64,000 nt of DNA. Origin: Neobacillus rhizophilus. GTDB lineage: Bacteria > Bacillota > Bacilli > Bacillales > Cytobacillaceae. Below are positions 16,589-25,160 of the stretch, in pieces. The stretch's first letter is position 1, and the number at the start of each line of letters is the position of its first letter. Under the pieces are notes generated by a model. That model was not told where the DNA came from. It made no database searches and saw nothing but the letters and a program-made list of their open reading frames with translations. Both the position numbers and the translations under genes were made by a program. The stretch lies in assembly GCF_018343535.1 (NCBI RefSeq), contig NZ_JAGYPF010000001.1:558001-622000 (forward strand), given 5' to 3'.

Positions 16589-17353
16589 TTATTTTCTGTA
16601 CCCTCCGTCCACGGCTAAGAGTGATCCAGTAGTGAAACTAGCAGCGTCTGAGGCAAAATATAAAGCTGAGCCAATAATCTCTTCTGGATTTCCAGGCCGC
16701 CCAAGAGCTGAGTTTTTCTCAAATCGTTTCATCGCCTCCTCCATATTCCACGCCTTAGCAATATCTGTTAAAAAGGGGCCTGCGATTATGCAATTGACGC
16801 GCACCTTAGGGGCGTAAGTATCTGCTAAAGCAAGTGTAAGCGCATTTAACCCGGCCTTGGCAGCAGCATAGGGCACTTCATTCTTTGTCGGCCGGATTGC
16901 TGCAATGCTGCTAATATTAATGATGGCTCCCCCACTACCTTTCGCCATGCGGTCTCCTACCAATGCCGAGAGACGAAATGGCCCTTTTAAATTTAATGCT
17001 AAAACGCTGTCCCACATAGATTCGCTTACATCAACTAGGGAATCGTAAAGTGGGGACACACCGGCATTGTTCACTAATATATCAACCTTGCCAAAATGAT
17101 CATAAGCGGCTTCTACCAATTCATTTACCTGGTCCCACTTCCCTATATGACAAGCATATGGGAGTGCTCGGCGGCCAATAGCTTCCACCTCTGCAGCAAC
17201 CTTTTCACAGGCATCGAGTTTGCGGCTTGCAATCACAATATCCGCTCCTGCTTTGGCAAAAGCGAGTGCCATTTCTCGTCCAAGACCACGGCTTCCTCCT
17301 GTTATTAGAGCAACCTTACCAGTAAGAGAGAAAAGTTCTTCAACTGCTTTCAT
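16589..17353 (-). CDS. SDR-family oxidoreductase
   Basis: A 254-residue NAD(P)-dependent dehydrogenase. TGGSRGLG is the coenzyme-binding glycine motif (about residues 18-25), followed by NNAGVSP, the Ser of NISSI, and the catalytic YAAAK. The end GSLLAVDGGYRK is typical of classical SDRs. In the P. putida lva operon an SDR (LvaD) reduces levulinyl-CoA to 4-hydroxyvaleryl-CoA; a similar role in making or using a hydroxyacyl-CoA is possible here because the APH-fold kinase and ACAD genes follow. RBS TTTGGAGG. Confidence 0.9.
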   Translation of the reverse strand: MKAVEELFSLTGKVALITGGSRGLGREMALAFAKAGADIVIASRKLDACEKVAAEVEAIGRRALPYACHIGKWDQVNELVEAAYDHFGKVDILVNNAGVSPLYDSLVDVSESMWDSVLALNLKGPFRLSALVGDRMAKGSGGAIINISSIAAIRPTKNEVPYAAAKAGLNALTLALADTYAPKVRVNCIIAGPFLTDIAKAWNMEEAMKRFEKNSALGRPGNPEEIIGSALYFASDAASFTTGSLLAVDGGYRK

Positions 17354-17429
17354 TCATTTCTACCTCCAAAAATTCTCTGTTTCATTATTTTATTGTTAGA
17401 CACATCTACCTTTATGAAATTTAGGAATT

Positions 17430-17479
17430 AAAAGGACATAGGCTCCATTTTAATGAGCTTATGTCCTTTTGTTTTTTTC
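17430..17479. terminator. Bidirectional terminator-like hairpin
   Basis: An 11-bp outer stem AAAAGGACATA (17430-17440) pairs with 17460-17470, plus an inner GCTC/GAGC. The plus side has TTTTGTTTTTTT; the minus side ends in CCTTTTAATT. It lies between the ligase stop (17517) and the SDR start (17353) and may split the operon. Confidence 0.75.
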
Positions 17480-17516
17480 CTCTAACTATTTCGCACCCCT
17501 ATAAAACAATATTTTT

Positions 17517-19130
17517 TTACAACGTTTTTTCAGTAGAGGCAGCACGTTCTTTTTCTTGTTCAATTAATTTTGTACGCAAAATCTTTCCTACTGCTGTTTT
17601 TGGAAGTTCATCTTTAAACTCTATGAGTCTAGGTACCTTATATCTTGCTAGATTTTGGTTGCACCATTCCTCCACTTCTTTTTCGGTCAAAGTGACATTT
17701 TCCTTGAGGACGATAGCTGCTTTTACCGTTTCACCACGATATGGATCAGGTACGCCATACACGCAAACTTCCCTTACAGCCGGTAATTGATATAATACTT
17801 CCTCGATTTCAAGCGGATAGATGTTGAAGCCGCCGGCGATAATCATATCCTTCTTTCTTCCAACAATATAAAAATATCCATCCTCATCCATAACGGCCAA
17901 ATCACCCGTAAATAGCCAGCCATCCCTCAAAGCATTAACGGTTTCTTCTTCATTTTTCCAATATCCCTTCATGACTTGTGGGCCTTTTACGATAAGTTCA
18001 CCCGTTTCACCAACAGGCAATTCAATTGTTCCTGTAGCGATATCAACAATCCGGCAATCTGTGCTTGGGATTGGTATGCCAATACTGCCGGGCTTTCGTA
18101 CACCTTCGCTTGGATTTTTCGTCACCATCGTAGTTGCCTCTGATAAACCATAAGCTTCAATAATCGGGGCACCTGTTTTTTCCTCAAAACGATTCATGAT
18201 TTCCACAGATAATGGTGCAGATCCGCTGCTGCATATTTTAATAGATTTAAGATCTTCGGACGTCAAATGCGGGTGGTTTAACAAGGCAATATACATAGTA
18301 GGCGAACCACTAAAGGTGGTCGGCTTAAAATTTCTGATTGTCTCTACAAGCAAATTTAATTCAAATCTGCTGATCGTATTAAAAGTTCCCCCCCTAAAGA
18401 TAGTGGTAACCATTGTCGTCAAACCCATAGCGTGAAACATTGGGGCGATACCGATTATTCGTTCCCAAGAACCTTCACTTGCTTCTCCGACACTCGATTC
18501 CTTGTTCTGATAAAGATTACTAATGAGATTGTAGTGTGAGATCATTACACCCTTCGCCCTGCCAGTTGTTCCCCCTGTATACTGCAAGATAGCAATATCA
18601 TTTTCAATATCGATATTAACTTCTGGGGACGGGTTTGTTCCTTTTTCAATCCAGGCATTAAGGCTGTCTTTAACGTCCTTTTCACCCTCTGCGATAAGGA
18701 CTGTTAATTTGTCTTTATAGCCGATTTGCTCGAGTTTTGGAACTTGGATGCGATTCGTGATAAACCAAACTGCCTCGGAATCTTCTAAAATATATTCCAG
18801 TTCTCTGGGTGTATACAAAGGATTGACTTGAACAACGGTGCCGCACAAGCGTTGCACCGCAAAAAAGGAGATTATGTACTCCAGACAATTTGGCAGCATG
18901 ATCGCTAACTTATCTCCTTTTTTAAATCCACTATCATATAAGGCAGAAGCTAAACGGTCTACATCTGAGTTAAGTTGATAGTAGGTCTTCACCTTTTGAT
19001 TATCAATTACGGCAGTTTTTTCTGGATGGAGGTTGGATGAATCCTTGAGCAAATCATCGATGGAAACAGCGGGAGGGGTAATTTCGTAAGGAACTTGTTC
19101 TGGATAAGAGAAAAGCCAAGGTTTATTCAA
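17517..19130 (-). CDS. AMP-forming acyl-CoA ligase
   Basis: A 537-residue ANL enzyme. YTGGTTGRAKGVMISH is the P-loop; EAYGLSEATTMVT, the hinge GRKKDMIIAGGFNIYPLEIE and the catalytic Lys in TAVGKILRTK follow. An N-terminal segment LFSYPEQVPYEI is typical of FadD-type long-chain ligases of bacilli. TTG at 19130 is chosen because AGGAG lies nine bases upstream; the frame runs eight codons further into the phosphatase gene. The stop of the phosphatase gene lies within the RBS region. Paralogue of the ligase at 47646. Confidence 0.92.
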   Translation of the reverse strand: MNKPWLFSYPEQVPYEITPPAVSIDDLLKDSSNLHPEKTAVIDNQKVKTYYQLNSDVDRLASALYDSGFKKGDKLAIMLPNCLEYIISFFAVQRLCGTVVQVNPLYTPRELEYILEDSEAVWFITNRIQVPKLEQIGYKDKLTVLIAEGEKDVKDSLNAWIEKGTNPSPEVNIDIENDIAILQYTGGTTGRAKGVMISHYNLISNLYQNKESSVGEASEGSWERIIGIAPMFHAMGLTTMVTTIFRGGTFNTISRFELNLLVETIRNFKPTTFSGSPTMYIALLNHPHLTSEDLKSIKICSSGSAPLSVEIMNRFEEKTGAPIIEAYGLSEATTMVTKNPSEGVRKPGSIGIPIPSTDCRIVDIATGTIELPVGETGELIVKGPQVMKGYWKNEEETVNALRDGWLFTGDLAVMDEDGYFYIVGRKKDMIIAGGFNIYPLEIEEVLYQLPAVREVCVYGVPDPYRGETVKAAIVLKENVTLTEKEVEEWCNQNLARYKVPRLIEFKDELPKTAVGKILRTKLIEQEKERAASTEKTL

Positions 19131-19141
19131 AAAATTCACTC

Positions 19142-19930
19142 CTATTCTAAACAATAATTTTTAATGTTTTCCCTAACCTCTTCGGATATCCCGAATTCTT
19201 CTGCAATATACGTGTCAAAATCACCATAATTCCTTAATATCGCGTTATAGGCAGCATGAAGATAGTCTTCTCTTAGTGGAAAAGCATTTATTAATTGTTT
19301 ATACTCTTCTGGAGTAAAATATTGCGATGCTTTTTCAAAAATAGTTTGATGACGTTCAGCTAATGTTAGATTTGAAAGTAAGTAATCTCCTAATACAGTT
19401 TCATAAGGTACACCCATGGTCATCAATATTAACATGGCACCTACACCCGTTCGGTCACGGCCGCCCGTACAGTGGTGGACAAGCGGCAAGTTTTCTTCAG
19501 GGCTTTTTAATAGCATCATTAATCTTTTGTAAGAAGGATTCTGTATTGGCATCTCAGTATAAATCTTTAAAAATCTTTCAACCGTGAATTGACGGTAATA
19601 GTCCGCATTAAATCCGTCGTCTTTCACAAACATATTTGTGGCAATATTTTCTTCGCTAATCGCAGAAACCCGCTCAAGAATGGCAGACCCTAAAGGCGGA
19701 TCGGGCTTCCGTTCCGCCTCCTTTTGTCTGCGATAATCAAACACTCGTTTTAATTGCAGGGTTTCTAATAAACTTACATCTTCGTCAGTTAATCCGGTTA
19801 ATTCTGCTGCTCGAAAGAGGAGCCCTTTTTTTACTTTTCTGCCATCCTTTGTTGCCAGTCCGCCCATATCGCGGAAATTAACGGCTCCACTCAGTGGCAG
19901 GAGACACTCCGGCATTATGTTATTCTTCAT
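19142..19930 (-). CDS. Tyrosine-phosphatase-fold protein (dual-specificity, LipA/Siw14-like)
   Basis: A 262-residue phosphatase with the signature HHCTGGRDRTGVGAM, in which Cys and Arg are six apart (C-x5-R), and the N-terminal block GAVNFRDMGGLATKDGR typical of the Y_phosphatase3 family. FDYRRQKEAE carries the conserved D-R pair. Substrates of bacterial members range from phosphotyrosine to phosphoinositides. The unusual point is its place between a solute-binding protein gene and an acyl-CoA ligase gene, upstream of a hydroxyacyl-CoA-kinase-like gene: it may remove phosphate from a pathway intermediate. RBS AGGTGG before ATG 19930. Confidence 0.85.
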   Translation of the reverse strand: MKNNIMPECLLPLSGAVNFRDMGGLATKDGRKVKKGLLFRAAELTGLTDEDVSLLETLQLKRVFDYRRQKEAERKPDPPLGSAILERVSAISEENIATNMFVKDDGFNADYYRQFTVERFLKIYTEMPIQNPSYKRLMMLLKSPEENLPLVHHCTGGRDRTGVGAMLILMTMGVPYETVLGDYLLSNLTLAERHQTIFEKASQYFTPEEYKQLINAFPLREDYLHAAYNAILRNYGDFDTYIAEEFGISEEVRENIKNYCLE

Positions 19931-19975
19931 TCGTACCACCTATCAAACTTTTATTTAAGAACTTTAATTAATCTG

Positions 19976-21238
19976 TTATTTTTTGGGTAAGGAAATTTTT
20001 CCTGTTTCAGGTTCAAACTCGATGGAATCAGAAATTTGTACTATTTTTCCATTCTCGGCTTTGGTCATGTACATTTTCGTAATTCCATAATGGTTATTTT
20101 CAGAGAACGATACCCCAGCATACATAGAGCCATCCCAGTTATCGAATGTATTGAAGGATTTTAGAAAATTATCCCAGGTAAGATTATCGCCGCTTCTTTT
20201 TAATGCTTCAACGAATACTTGTGCAGCCGACCAGCCGCTTTCTACAAAATTAGTTGCCTGCTCATTTGGATACGATTTTTTAAATCTTTCTTTGAAAAGT
20301 TTAATTTTTTCATTATTTTCATCATCCAAACTAATCAGGATTCCACCGCTATAGGTTCGTTCCCAAACATCGCCTCCAGCCAATTGGAATGCATGGGTGT
20401 CCCCGCCAGCAATGGAGGAAACAATGTATTTAGTTTTATCTAGTCCGATTTTATACATTGCCTTTTTCAAATTAACGACAGGACTCATCACACCAAAATT
20501 AAAGATTGTATCTGGCTTGGCTTGCTGAAGTTTTTGGGCCTGGGCACTGAATTCCGTGTCGGCGGGAAGATAGGTCACTTCGGCAACAAGTTCGACGCCT
20601 GGATACGTTTTAATTATTTCTTTAATCTTGTTATATGGGGCTTTTCCAAAGTCATCATTTTGATAAGCAATGGCTATTTTCTTAGCACCCAGCTCGTTGA
20701 CAGCATAATTCAACATAATTTGGGCTTCCACTTCATAGTTCATCATGGTTGCCCCCATCCAATTTTTTACCGGTGGATCGACAAATCCCTTTAACCCAGT
20801 CCCTGGTAATATAACCGGGATGCCTTTGTTTATATAGTAGTCTTTTGCAGCAAGATTAGCGGCAGAGCCCTGATTTCCAATGACGGCAAATACTTTATCT
20901 TCCTCAACAAGTTTCTTGGCATTCTGCGAAGCTTTTGTTGGCTGATATTGATCATCGTAAGCAATTAACTTTATTTTCCGGCCATTTACTCCGCCGTTTT
21001 CATTGATATACTGAAAATAGGTATCCATACCTTTTCGGAAAGTATCATAGACAGCTACAGGTCCCGTTTGCGGTGCCGAATGTCCAATCATGATTTCGTT
21101 CTTTGTAACCCCTTGAGCTAGTTCATTGCTATCCTTTCCTCCAGTTGTATTGTTGGAACTTGTTTTCTCCCCGTTGCAAGCTGCTAATAGAAACACCATC
21201 ATAAAAGCGATGAATAAAGTAAAGCCTTTTTTGACCAT
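19976..21238 (-). CDS. Branched-chain-type ABC transporter substrate-binding lipoprotein
   Basis: An exported lipoprotein of 420 residues. The signal peptide ends in the lipobox LAAC with Cys21. The mature part is a type I periplasmic-binding fold (Peripla_BP_6): IMIGHSAPQTGPVAVYD, GGVNGRKIKLIAYDDQYQP, AYQNDDFGK. It belongs with the LivHMGF genes just upstream in the same operon. In that setting, with acyl-CoA ligases and thioesterase, the ligand is more likely a carboxylate than leucine, as with aromatic-acid and short-chain-acid importers of this class. Paralogue at 27218. Confidence 0.92.
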   Translation of the reverse strand: MVKKGFTLFIAFMMVFLLAACNGEKTSSNNTTGGKDSNELAQGVTKNEIMIGHSAPQTGPVAVYDTFRKGMDTYFQYINENGGVNGRKIKLIAYDDQYQPTKASQNAKKLVEEDKVFAVIGNQGSAANLAAKDYYINKGIPVILPGTGLKGFVDPPVKNWMGATMMNYEVEAQIMLNYAVNELGAKKIAIAYQNDDFGKAPYNKIKEIIKTYPGVELVAEVTYLPADTEFSAQAQKLQQAKPDTIFNFGVMSPVVNLKKAMYKIGLDKTKYIVSSIAGGDTHAFQLAGGDVWERTYSGGILISLDDENNEKIKLFKERFKKSYPNEQATNFVESGWSAAQVFVEALKRSGDNLTWDNFLKSFNTFDNWDGSMYAGVSFSENNHYGITKMYMTKAENGKIVQISDSIEFEPETGKISLPKK

Positions 21239-21356
21239 TGAAATCCCTCCTTATTTCGGAAATCGCACATAACAAAACTATTATGCATGTCAAGAAGCCT
21301 TACGTTATTAACCTGCACTTGCTTTAGAATGAGTTGTTCAAACCAACTTTTCATTA

Positions 21357-21758
21357 TTATCTGGCACACTTTAAGTGACGGGCAATCTCTTGGATTACCG
21401 GTACACCTTTTCTTGTCGCCGTATTAAACATCACAAATGTTTTCGTTGATTCGGTAATAAGAATATCGTCTTGATTATAAATCTCTTGTTTTACGGTAAA
21501 ACTTTTGTTGCCCACATTCATTAAAGTGGTCGTAACATTCAGAGTATCTCCCAATCTGGCTTCCTTATGGTAGGAGACATCGAATTTGAGGACAACCGTA
21601 CCGAGATCTTGTTTCCTTAACTCCTTAAAATTTACTCCAGCCTGTTTGTACCATTCACCGACCCCTTTTTCTAAAAAAAGAATATATTTCAGGTAATTGA
21701 CATGGCCAAGCTGGTCGATGTCATCTGGTGTGACAACAATTTTTGTGGTAGTCTGCAT
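21357..21758 (-). CDS. Acyl-CoA thioesterase, 4HBT hot-dog fold
   Basis: A 133-residue single hot-dog protein. TPDDIDQLGHVNYLKYILFLE contains the D-x2-G-H-V-N motif of 4-hydroxybenzoyl-CoA-thioesterase and YbgC-type enzymes, with Asp as likely catalytic residue. It hydrolyses acyl-CoA, possibly releasing CoA from dead-end thioesters. It sits between the ATPase gene livF-like and the solute-binding-protein gene, inside the transport operon. RBS GAGAGGG. Confidence 0.9.
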   Translation of the reverse strand: MQTTTKIVVTPDDIDQLGHVNYLKYILFLEKGVGEWYKQAGVNFKELRKQDLGTVVLKFDVSYHKEARLGDTLNVTTTLMNVGNKSFTVKQEIYNQDDILITESTKTFVMFNTATRKGVPVIQEIARHLKCAR

Positions 21759-21810
21759 TTTGTTTCCCTCTCTTCATCACATTCCGCATTTATGGATGCT
21801 CCCAATTTTT

Positions 21811-22512
21811 TTACCCGCCAAGATAAAGTCGGCGGACTTCATCATTATTTCTTAAATCTTGGGAATGTCCTTCCAAAGCAATATGTCCGTTTTCCAATAC
21901 ATACGCATAATCAGAAATCCCAAGTGCCATGTTGGCATTTTGTTCCACCAGCAAAATAGAAGTGCCATCTTTGTTGATTTTTTTGATGATTTCAAAAATT
22001 TCTTTCACAAGAATAGGGGCAATTCCCAAGGACGGTTCATCCAATAAAAGTATCTTCGGCTTCCCCATTAACGATCTTCCGATGGCAAGCATTTGCTGTT
22101 CACCGCCGCTCAGTGTTCCCGCTTTTTGTTTGACCCTTTCTTTTAACCTTGGAAAATATAAAAATACCTTTTCTAAATCCTCTTTAACATTTTTATCTTT
22201 GCGGCTATAGGCGCCAATTTTTAAATTTTCCTCCACTGTTAATAATGGAAAAACCCTTCTGTTTTCAGGACAGTGAATAATTCCTTTTTTGACAACCCTG
22301 CTCGGGCTGTCTTTCAACATGGATTGACCGTCCATTTCATATGAACCTTTTTTCGGCTGAATGAGTCTTGAAATCATCTTTAGAGTTGTTGATTTACCAG
22401 CGCCATTTCCGCCTAACAAAGATACAATCTTTCCATCCTCCACCGTCATGTTCAGTCCTCTTAATGCATGGACATGGCCATAATAGACATGCACATCAGA
22501 CAATTTGAGCAT
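21811..22512 (-). CDS. livF: ABC transporter ATP-binding protein, LivF type
   Basis: A 233-residue ATPase on the inner membrane face. Walker A LLGGNGAGKST, signature LSGGEQQMLAIGRSLM, Walker B ILLLDEPSLG and the H-loop region SILLVEQNANMAL are all present; the last is typical of LivF. Its start lies inside the end of the livG-like gene (17-base overlap), so translation is coupled. The symbol marks the family only; the ligand need not be an amino acid. Confidence 0.93.
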   Translation of the reverse strand: MLKLSDVHVYYGHVHALRGLNMTVEDGKIVSLLGGNGAGKSTTLKMISRLIQPKKGSYEMDGQSMLKDSPSRVVKKGIIHCPENRRVFPLLTVEENLKIGAYSRKDKNVKEDLEKVFLYFPRLKERVKQKAGTLSGGEQQMLAIGRSLMGKPKILLLDEPSLGIAPILVKEIFEIIKKINKDGTSILLVEQNANMALGISDYAYVLENGHIALEGHSQDLRNNDEVRRLYLGG

Positions 22513-23272
22513 TCTCTTCGACCTCCCCTAAATAAGCTTCAATAACCACTGGATTTTTTTGAATTTCTTGGGGGGTGCCTTCTGCAATTTTTTGACCAAA
22601 ATTCATGACCGTTACAAAATCTGACACTTCCATTACAAGCGACATATCATGTTCAATCACAAGGACTGTATAATTCATTTCTTTCTTTAAGCGGAGGATG
22701 AGCTCGCTGATTTTTTTCGTCTCCACTGGATTCATCCCAGCTACCGGCTCATCGAGTAAGATTAGCTTTGGTGAAGATATGATGGCTCTTCCGATATCTA
22801 CCATTTTTTGATAACCAAATGGGAGATTTCTAACTTTTTCATTCGCTAAATCGGTTATCGAAAGTAAATCCATCACTTCATAAGCTTTTTTTATTGATTC
22901 TTTTTCTGTCTTTTTAACAGAAGGCAAATTTAACGAAATCGAAAAAATATTCTTTTTCAAGGTTGGGTGCAGCCCTACCAGCAAATTGTCAAGGACAGTC
23001 ATTTTTGCAAACAATTCCACATTTTGAAAGCTTCTCGCAATCCCCTCATGAATGACTTGATGGGGTTTAAGTTTTAAAATATTTTTTCCATTAAAATCGA
23101 TTGTGCCGGCAGCTGGAGTATAGAAACGGCTAATGCAATTAAAAACCGTCGTTTTACCCGCGCCGTTCGGACCGATGATTGAATAAATATTTCCCTGAGG
23201 CACTTCAAACGAAAGGTCTTTAACGGCGGTTACGCCGGCAAATTTTACGGTCACATCTTTAAACGTTAGCAT
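22496..23272 (-). CDS. livG: ABC transporter ATP-binding protein, LivG type
   Basis: A 258-residue ATPase. Walker A IIGPNGAGKTT, a degenerate signature LPFGYQKMVDIGRAI as usual in LivG, Walker B LILLDEPVAGMNP, and VLVIEHDMSLVM. ATG 23272 is chosen (GGAGG upstream; the family begins at this point with MLTFKDVTVKF); the frame is open 17 codons further but would lie within livM. It overlaps livM by 14 bases and livF by 17. Confidence 0.93.
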   Translation of the reverse strand: MLTFKDVTVKFAGVTAVKDLSFEVPQGNIYSIIGPNGAGKTTVFNCISRFYTPAAGTIDFNGKNILKLKPHQVIHEGIARSFQNVELFAKMTVLDNLLVGLHPTLKKNIFSISLNLPSVKKTEKESIKKAYEVMDLLSITDLANEKVRNLPFGYQKMVDIGRAIISSPKLILLDEPVAGMNPVETKKISELILRLKKEMNYTVLVIEHDMSLVMEVSDFVTVMNFGQKIAEGTPQEIQKNPVVIEAYLGEVEENAQIV

Positions 23273-24269
23273 CCCTGGCAGCACCTCCTTGTTCAAGGTC
23301 AGAAAGATAAACTTCCTGTTCATCCATTACTTTTTTGCTTGGTTTTTTTATCCTGAACATTTCCAGCAATGATATTAAACCATTTGGACGGAAAAGAATG
23401 ATTCCGACAATGGCAATACCAATTATAATATTGGTCAACCCGATTAATGATTTCGTTAATTCAGGCAGTACTGTAAAGATAATGGCACCAATAATGGCAC
23501 CTGGAATAGAAGCCAGGCCGCCAATGACTATCATCCCAAGTAACAAAAATGACGTAAACACGGAAAAATCGTTCGGGCTGACGAATCCGATCCAATAACC
23601 ATAAAGTCCGCCGGCAATTCCTGTAAAAAAAGCGCTAATCACAAACATCAGTGTTTTGTATAATGGAACGTTAATCCCGGTAGCCTGAGCAGCAACCTCA
23701 CTTTCTCGAATGGCGACAAAAGCCCTGCCCAATCTGCTTTTCACAATATTATGGAGAATCCATATGATTACAACAGTCATTAAAATAATGACGTAAATAA
23801 ATTGACTATCATTGGACAACCATTCCGGCCGGGCAAGAGGAAGACCAGAATACCCGCCAGTAAGTGAGTCCCAGTTAAGCGCAATCTGTGGAATGGACAG
23901 CCCAAACCCTAACGATACGACGGCAAGAAAGTTACCGCTAAGCCGCACTGCGGGGAGTCCAATAAGTAAACCGATGATGCCAGTAATCACTCCTGATAAC
24001 GGAAGAACAAGCAAGAAAGGAAGACCTAATTTGGTCGTCAGGATAGCAACTGTATAACCACCCACCGACAAGAAGCCTGCGTGGCCGATGGAAACCTGGC
24101 CGCCAAAGCCAATTAATAAATCCAATGCCATTGCGGTAATGGCATATACGCAAACCATAACGAAAATAGAAATAAGATAAACCGATTGTCCAACGATAAA
24201 AGGATAAGCAAGGAATAAAAGAACGAGTAAAAATAACCAAGGTTTACGATTTGTAAATAGCTGTTTCAA
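23259..24269 (-). CDS. livM: ABC transporter permease, LivM type
   Basis: A 336-residue integral membrane protein with about nine hydrophobic segments. The family signature GFGGQVSIGHAGFLSVGGY lies near residue 55. A cytoplasmic loop with AFVAIRESEVAAQATGIN carries the E-x3-A-x2-G-I coupling motif that contacts the ATPases. The start is TTG 24269 with AAGGTGTG as RBS. It follows livH by six bases. Confidence 0.93.
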   Translation of the reverse strand: MKQLFTNRKPWLFLLVLLFLAYPFIVGQSVYLISIFVMVCVYAITAMALDLLIGFGGQVSIGHAGFLSVGGYTVAILTTKLGLPFLLVLPLSGVITGIIGLLIGLPAVRLSGNFLAVVSLGFGLSIPQIALNWDSLTGGYSGLPLARPEWLSNDSQFIYVIILMTVVIIWILHNIVKSRLGRAFVAIRESEVAAQATGINVPLYKTLMFVISAFFTGIAGGLYGYWIGFVSPNDFSVFTSFLLLGMIVIGGLASIPGAIIGAIIFTVLPELTKSLIGLTNIIIGIAIVGIILFRPNGLISLLEMFRIKKPSKKVMDEQEVYLSDLEQGGAARDANV

Positions 24270-24275
24270 TTCACA

Positions 24276-25142
24276 TCACACCTTTTTTACAATTTTTGCT
24301 CCCCCAAATATTCCTTGAGGACGAATGTACAACACCACAACTATCAATAGAAAAGTAAAAACAATTTTCAGCTCCGGGGCAACATAATAACTGACTAAAT
24401 TTTCAAAAACGCCAACAATTAATCCACCAATAACCGCACCCGGCAAGCTATTAAACCCACCTAGAACAGCACCGGCGAAAGCGATAATCAAAACCTCTCC
24501 CATCATATTTGGACTTAAAAAAGTTACTGGGGCTGTCATCATCCCAGCTATACCGCCGAGTGCAGTACCAATCGCCCAAGCTCCCATAAAAACGCCGGAA
24601 ACCTTAATTCCCATTAGCTCTGAAGCCATAATATCCTGTGAGGCAGCACGCATCCCTAAGCCAGCTTTTGTGAATCGGAATAATAGGAAGAACAGCAGCA
24701 TCAGAACCAACGTTAACCCAACCGTAAAGATTTCGTTGGTCGATATAAAAATACTGCCAAGTTTAAAAGGGTCACCATGGAAGGCCTCCGGGAACGAAGT
24801 GGGCTGATACCCCCATTTAAGTCCGGCCAGCCCATTAAATATCATAAACAGTCCTAATGTAAGCACCACTTGATTTAAATGCGGGGCGGATTGAACCCTT
24901 TTCATAACCAACACATAAACCACTATTCCGAAAACTAAGGCAAATAAAAGCGCTAAGCCAAGTGCTGCTAAATAAGGGAATCCATATTTCGATAAAAAGA
25001 CATAACTGATAAAGGTTGTGATCATGGCCATTTCGCCATGCGCAAAATTTGCAACTTCGGTTGTTTTAAAAATTAATACAAGTCCTAAAGCTGCTAATGC
25101 ATAGATACAACCAAAAATTAAGCCGCTGGCAATGATTTGCAT
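24276..25142 (-). CDS. livH: ABC transporter permease, LivH type
   Basis: A 288-residue membrane protein with about eight hydrophobic helices. TEVANFAHGEMAM is the family's N-terminal signature, and GLGMRAASQDIMASELMGIK is the cytoplasmic coupling loop. RBS GGAAGGTG before ATG 25142. It lies 18 bases after an acyl-CoA synthetase gene, so uptake and CoA activation are encoded in one transcript. Confidence 0.93.
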   Translation of the reverse strand: MQIIASGLIFGCIYALAALGLVLIFKTTEVANFAHGEMAMITTFISYVFLSKYGFPYLAALGLALLFALVFGIVVYVLVMKRVQSAPHLNQVVLTLGLFMIFNGLAGLKWGYQPTSFPEAFHGDPFKLGSIFISTNEIFTVGLTLVLMLLFFLLFRFTKAGLGMRAASQDIMASELMGIKVSGVFMGAWAIGTALGGIAGMMTAPVTFLSPNMMGEVLIIAFAGAVLGGFNSLPGAVIGGLIVGVFENLVSYYVAPELKIVFTFLLIVVVLYIRPQGIFGGAKIVKKV

Positions 25143-25160
25143 ACGTTTATCACCTTCCGC

